Source of the DNA: Myoxocephalus aenaeus
Taxonomy: Eukaryota > Chordata > Actinopteri > Perciformes > Cottidae
Assembly (NCBI GenBank): GCA_038501785.1
Contig: JBAMJR010000086.1
Span: 287,001 to 351,000, forward strand
Length of the DNA stretch: 64,000 nt
Reading direction: 5' to 3'
The notes beneath the pieces were generated by a model. That model did no database searches. It had not been told where the DNA came from and saw only the letters and a program-made list of their open reading frames with translations. The position numbers were made by a program, and so were the translations under genes. Within the stretch, counting starts at the first letter, position 1. The number at the start of each line of letters is the position of its first letter. This document shows, in pieces, positions 60,701-64,000 of the stretch.

Positions 60701-63483
60701 AGCTTTACGCATTAAAGTGTCATGCTTTCATATTATGTGTTTTAAGGAATGTTTAGACTGATCATCAGGAATAAACAATGCAGATAAGCGTGCACACGAT
60801 GCTTACAGATCAGCTTGTGAAATAAATAGCTCAGTGCTTCCCTCAGCGAGCGTGTGCGTGTGCGTGTGCGTGTGTGTGTGCGTGTGTAAGACGAGCCGTC
60901 CAGCGCTGGGCTGAACCCGGTCCAGCAGTGTTGTCAAGGTCATCCTGACTCTGATGCTGGGCTGCCGGCCAATGAGCCTCACATACCGTAGCACACAGAA
61001 GCCTGGTAGTGTGTAGAGTTACCACATGACAGATAACCCACTGATTTTTAATGTGATCTGTTTCCGAAAGCAGGAATCCTTCACATCTTGAAGTTAAATG
61101 AGAAAACGACGCGCGCAGTCAGCCAATCGGAGAGTACTGTACTTTCTTTACAGTGTGACGACGTCTCGTCTCGTCTCATCGCTCTTTGTGTCTCTGCCTC
61201 TCTCCTCAGATGGAGCGTGAGAAGCTCAACCTGCTGTCCACCCTGCAGGACTCCCAGAAGCAGCTGGAGCAGGCCAACGGCGCTCTGTCCGAGCACCAGG
61301 AGAAGGTCAACCGCCTCACGGAGAACCTCGCCGCCATCCGCAAGCTCCAGGCCAGCAAGGAGCGCCAGTCGGCCTTGGACAACGAGAAGGAGCGCGACAG
61401 CAATGAAGACGGAGACTACTACGAGGTGGACATCAACGGGCCGGAGATTCTGGAGTGCAAATACAAGGTACTTAATATAGGTCTCCTTATAGCTGAGGGA
61501 AGACGGGAGAAAATCTACATTTTCTACGTATCGTATTCTACATACTCGGCTTTCTATATTCTCAACCACGGGGTCTTGCTTTGCACAGGTCGCTGTGTCT
61601 GAGGCAGGAGAGCTGAAGGAGGAACTGACGACCCTGAAGACAGAATACCAGGCCTGTCAGTCTCGTTACGAAGAGGTGCGCACCCGTCTGGAGATCGACG
61701 TCACGGCGCTGGAAGGGAAGCTGGCCACTCTGGAGAAGACCAGTCACACGGACAGAGTGGAGAAGGCCAAGCTGGAGAAGGAAGTGCTCAAGGTGAGGTG
61801 TTGCTTTTTATACTGACGTTTTGATAAATATATTTTTTTTTTTTTTTTTTTTACCAACGAACGCGCGTAACTCGGGGTTCTTACTTTCATGGAAAACCTG
61901 GAAAAGTCATGGAATTTTAAAATGGTTATTTCCAGGCCTGGAAAAGTCATGTAAATGTGTTATATTCATGTGTTCATGTCGTTCATTTACGCTGAGTTTG
62001 AAATAATTAATATGCTTTTAAAAGAAAGACGCTCAAAATATAAGCAGGCATACATACAGGCATCTATATACATGTTTATTCTTTTAATCAAACTATTGTC
62101 TCTCATTCATTTGTGTCATTTAAGGTTTACTGTATGCTTTGAATTCTCATTGTTAGTTTAAATACTACATTTTCTCACTTTTTCATGTTTACACTGAGAT
62201 TTCACAAAATGTTTGTTCATGGAAATCCACTGGTCAATCCTGGTAACTGACACCTTTCTCTCCGCGTCCTCAGCTGAGCGACGTGGCCGGCGAGTCCCAG
62301 GGCAGTCTGAGCGTGGCGCAGGACGAGCTGGTCACCTTCAGCGAAGAACTGGCCACCCTCTACAACCACGTCTGCATGTGCAACAACGAGACGCCCAACC
62401 GCGTCATGCTGGACTTCTACAAGGAGGGTAAGGGCGGTCGGAGCAGCCCGGAGGTCCGCGGCCGCCGCTCCCCCATCCTGCTCACCAAGGGCCTGTTCCC
62501 CGAGCCCTGGAAGACCGACTCCAGCGACGGGGCCCCCTCGCCCGTCTCCTCGCTGCCGTCTCCCGGGTCGGACCACCGCCGCGAGCCCATGAACATCTAC
62601 AACCTGGTGGCCATCATCCGGGACCAGATCAAGCACCTGCAGCTGGCCGTGGACCGCACCACGGAGCTGTCGCGGCAGAGGGTGGCCTCCCTGGAGCTCG
62701 GCACCGTGGCGGACAAGGACAAGGAAGCCTGCATGGAGGAGATCCTCAAACTGAAGTCTCTGCTCAGCACCAAGAGGGAGCAGATCGCGACCCTGCGCAC
62801 CGTCCTCAAGGCCAACAAGCAGGTCGGTCGTCTTTTGTTGTCTTTTTTGTTTTGCATTCAATGTCGGGTTAAATAACTGGGCGTCGCTCCCAAACATGTG
62901 TCGGTTTCTCATTGAAACAGAAGGGAGGAGTGGTCAGCTATTTCAGGTCCATTCAGCTGTCGCAGCAAATGCATCGCAGACGAGATCTTTAACAAACACT
63001 GGTGGAGGCGGCGGCCATGATGCCAGCTGTCCTGAGGGTATCTGCGGGGTTCCCCCGAAGCACAAAGACACTTTGTGTATGCAGTTGCTGTGGCGGCCCT
63101 TTTTTAAAGTGCATGTGTGGTCAGTCATTAGTGCACAGACATGAAAGCGCCCCGTAAACCACACACCTACGAGCAGCAGCTAACAACAACAAGCGCAGTC
63201 TGAGGGCCGTACTGAAATAGAGGATATGGTCTATATTAACAGAATTCTTCAGGAAATACCCCCGCCCTCCCTTTCCCCCCGACGCCTTCCAGCTGCTCTG
63301 ACCCTTTTTTGTTCTCTTCGCCCACCCACAGACGGCCGAAGTCGCTCTGGCCAATCTGAAGAGCAAGTACGAGAACGAGAAGGCCATGGTGAGCGAGACC
63401 ATAATGAAGCTGAGGAACGAGCTCAAAGCCCTGAAGGAGGACGCCGCCACCTTCTCCTCCCTCCGAGCTATGTTCGCCACACG
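32842..63483 (+). CDS. bicd2: Bicaudal D homologue 2, dynein adaptor (partial, 3' end outside)
   Basis: Coiled-coil adaptor that joins dynein and dynactin and links them to cargo such as Rab6 vesicles and the nuclear pore protein RanBP2. Coding exons: 32842-33081, 49295-49507, 57768-57920, 59235-59449, 59547-59796, 61210-61467, 61589-61792, 62274-62822 and 63332-63483. They encode residues 1-744 plus two bases; human BICD2 has about 824, so the end of the C-terminal cargo-binding coiled coil lies beyond the window. Heptad-rich sequence runs throughout. The CC1-box motif AAEYG at residues 43-47, which binds the dynein light intermediate chain, is intact. Other conserved blocks are KVAADGESREESLIQES, RDDIKEYKFREARLLQDY, SLDGLKFSDD, LVDDLLSELNISEIQKLKQQ, GDYYEVDINGPEIL, HVCMCNNETPNRVMLDFY and EPMNIYNLVAIIRDQIKHLQ. 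The start context is GACCATGT. All junction phases agree. Confidence 0.97.
35365..35398. repeat. (GT)n microsatellite in bicd2 intron 1
   Basis: Seventeen GT dinucleotides, followed about 25 bp later by a second, shorter GT tract. Confidence 0.93.
35657..35697. repeat. Perfect snapback, 19-bp arms and 3-nt loop
   Basis: The left arm 35657-35675 (CTCCGCCCATTATTTGCCT) is the exact reverse complement of 35679-35697, separated by TTG. It has no U run or other terminator context. Local template-switch mutation is a common origin for such short perfect hairpins. Confidence 0.95.
36758..37046. mobile_element. hAT-type miniature inverted-repeat element
   Basis: A 289-bp non-coding element flanked by identical 8-bp direct repeats, CCATAGAG, at 36750-36757 and 37047-37054. 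The ends are imperfect inverted repeats: CAGTGTTCTCA at the left, with the right end reading TTGACAACCACTC. The interior contains GTACCCCGTTAAATATG, AAGTACCCCCTAACCAG and CACGTACCCCCATTTG, motifs I know from a very common teleost repeat. Eight-base target duplications and CAGNG-type ends are hallmarks of hAT transposons. There is no transposase, so it is non-autonomous. Confidence 0.88.
39590..39672. repeat. Compound GTAT/TA microsatellite
   Basis: Mixed TGTG, GTAT and TATA short tandem repeats in bicd2 intron 1. AT-rich tracts like this vary in length between individuals. Confidence 0.9.
47188..47228. repeat. Perfect hairpin, 17-bp arms and 7-nt loop
   Basis: The left arm 47188-47204 (TGGCAAGCTAAAGATGA) is the exact reverse complement of 47212-47228, with loop ATTATGA. 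It lies in bicd2 intron 1, beside AT-rich sequence containing GATTAGC and ATTAATAATCC motifs. The stem is too short for a typical microRNA precursor. Confidence 0.92.
47757..48010. repeat. Teleost interspersed repeat (AATTAATCTGCAGATTATTTT type)
   Basis: The segment starts GCAGCAACTAACTA and continues with a TTAATCTGCAGATTATTTTC block, AATGTCTTCAAATAGCTCG and CAAATCCTCACAGCCGAGA. This order of motifs matches a short repeat found in introns and UTRs of many teleost genes. It is diverged and has no coding capacity. The boundaries are approximate, and whether the family is a SINE or a DNA element is not decided here. Confidence 0.65.
53243..53328. repeat. 86-nt imperfect hairpin (miRNA-like or MITE remnant)
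   Basis: The arms 53243-53277 and 53294-53328 pair over 35 positions with three mismatches and one G-U pair (plus-strand reading), around a 16-nt loop. The arm cores are GTGTAGCATTAGAGCATGAT and the complement of CATGCTTTAATGCTACAC. Size and shape suit a microRNA precursor, but equally a tiny inverted-repeat transposon. I recognise no known mature microRNA in it. Confidence 0.6.
54749..54778. repeat. (TA)n microsatellite
   Basis: About fifteen TA dinucleotides in bicd2 intron 2. It generates spurious Tyr-Ile open frames on both strands. Confidence 0.93.
57588..57636. repeat. (CA)n microsatellite before bicd2 exon 3
   Basis: CA dinucleotides with one TCA interruption, about 130 bp upstream of the bicd2 exon 3 acceptor. 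Confidence 0.93.
57921..59234 (+). other. bicd2: bicd2 intron 3
   Basis: A 1.3-kb intron between the exons ending ALKQSQ and starting VEFEGLKHEI. I see no repeat family, hairpin or nested exon that can be supported. The sequence is AT-rich, with a T-rich tract just before the acceptor at 59234. Confidence 0.8.
59547..59796 (+). CDS. bicd2: bicd2 exon 5, with tandem acceptors 9 nt apart
   Basis: The exon encodes SPLSISLDGLKFSDD through LNISEIQKLKQQLTQ (residues 274-357). Two AG acceptors, at 59546 and 59555, are both in frame. The upstream one includes an extra Pro-Leu-Ser and best matches the length of human BICD2; the downstream one would join His-Ser directly to Ile-Ser-Leu. I chose the upstream site. 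Confidence 0.85.
59797..61209 (+). other. bicd2: bicd2 intron 5
   Basis: A 1.4-kb intron with short CA (near 60157-60174) and GT/CGTG (near 60850-60887) tracts and a T run near 60338-60350. No exon or named repeat is supported within it. Confidence 0.75.
61888..61955. repeat. Short repeat with CCTGGAAAAGTCATG motifs
   Basis: Two copies of CCTGGAAAAGTCATG lie about 40 bp apart in bicd2 intron 7 (61793-62273), around a TTTCCAGGCCTGG block. The motif pair is familiar from teleost intronic repeats. The family is not assigned and the ends are approximate. Confidence 0.45.
62823..63331 (+). other. bicd2: bicd2 intron 8
   Basis: A 509-bp intron between the exon ending TVLKANKQ and the exon starting TAEVALANLKSKYENE. 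Nothing beyond ordinary splice signals is seen, apart from a C-rich polypyrimidine region before the acceptor. Confidence 0.85.
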
Positions 63484-63510
63484 GTAAGAAGCCCGCTGTG
63501 TCACGCCCAA

Positions 63511-63565
63511 GACTCATTATCGACTCATTATCGACTCATTATCGACTCATTATCGACTCATTATC
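63511..63565. repeat. 11-bp minisatellite, five perfect copies
   Basis: Five identical units of GACTCATTATC in a row, starting 27 bp after the donor of bicd2 exon 9. The unit contains the AP-1-like core GACTCA. The copies are identical, so the array is young or recently expanded. Confidence 0.95.
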
Positions 63566-63842
63566 GTCACACAAGCAGATATTTACCGACATGGTTTTTG
63601 CCGGAATCCCAGTGGCAACACAGAAGACCACATGTTGTTCTATTATAGACAATTAAACTAAAGATTAAGAATATAATCGTAACGTAATCCATTGGTCGCC
63701 ATGTGTTGGCCACGTCTCAGTGTTGTTGTGACACGGCATGTTTACATTGTTTGTTTTGGAGAATCGCGGTCAGGAAGGCATCAATACCGACTGAGGAGAA
63801 CAGAAGGCGTCTAATCTGGGTATCATTTAAATATGTCACTTA

Positions 63843-63912
<70 letters not shown>

Positions 63913-64000
63913 TGGGCTGACACTCACTAATCTGTTCTGATTCCGAAGAGAAGCCGGTCAAAGGTTCTGTGCATAATCCCACCTCCTCTTGGTCTGGATT
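63566..64000. other. bicd2: Start of bicd2 intron 9, to the window edge
   Basis: Intronic sequence containing a GT microsatellite at 63846-63904. The next coding exon, expected to begin by completing the Arg of FATR, is not reached before the window ends. Confidence 0.8.
63846..63904. repeat. (GT)n microsatellite
   Basis: About 29 GT dinucleotides in the intron after bicd2 exon 9, running into a short GA tract. Confidence 0.95.

Noticed and set aside
62217..62912. 231-codon minus-strand frame over bicd2 exon 8
   Set aside because: Antisense shadow of a conserved GC-rich coding exon.
1..64000. tRNA, rRNA or CRISPR-like arrays
   Set aside because: No B-box/T-loop motif (GGTTCGAATCC type) in either orientation, no rRNA-like conserved blocks, and no regularly spaced repeats with unique spacers were seen by eye.

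Overview
The window is vertebrate nuclear DNA, almost certainly from a ray-finned (teleost) fish. The genes have vertebrate exon structures with GT-AG introns. The spaces between exons carry many long CA/GT microsatellites and several repeats of kinds familiar from teleost genomes. The species cannot be named from the sequence. No prokaryotic, viral or CRISPR-like system was seen.

Four protein-coding genes were rebuilt exon by exon, with reading phase checked across every junction. (1) wnt7a, minus strand, 12557-18877: four exons, 350 residues, complete from signal peptide to stop. (2) fbxw12, plus strand, 19946-24268: ten exons, 476 residues, an F-box/WD40 protein with one GC-AG intron. (3) ptpdc1, minus strand, 24725-28970: a dual-specificity-type phosphatase with an intact HCX5R active site and two alternative first coding exons of the same phase (656 or 668 residues). 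(4) bicd2, plus strand, from 32842 to beyond the right edge: nine coding exons seen, 744 complete codons, with the C-terminal cargo-binding part outside the window.

Layout: 1-11.7 kb is gene-free DNA downstream of wnt7a. wnt7a and fbxw12 are divergent, with start codons 1.07 kb apart. fbxw12 and ptpdc1 converge, with stop codons about 0.46 kb apart. ptpdc1 and bicd2 are divergent across about 3.9 kb. bicd2 introns 1 (16.2 kb) and 2 (8.3 kb) fill most of 33-57.7 kb and hold repeats, hairpins and microsatellites but no further gene that I can support.

The four genes do not form one pathway: a secreted Wnt ligand, a probable SCF ubiquitin-ligase substrate adaptor, a phosphatase tied to centrosome/cilium biology, and a dynein-dynactin cargo adaptor. 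I see no convincing new multi-gene system. The points most worth checking are a Leu in place of the near-invariant His of the Wnt HWCC motif, a 60-bp perfect palindrome inside an inverted-repeat element in ptpdc1, a hAT-type miniature transposon with intact 8-bp target duplications, a miRNA-like hairpin in bicd2 intron 2, and the paired first exons of ptpdc1.
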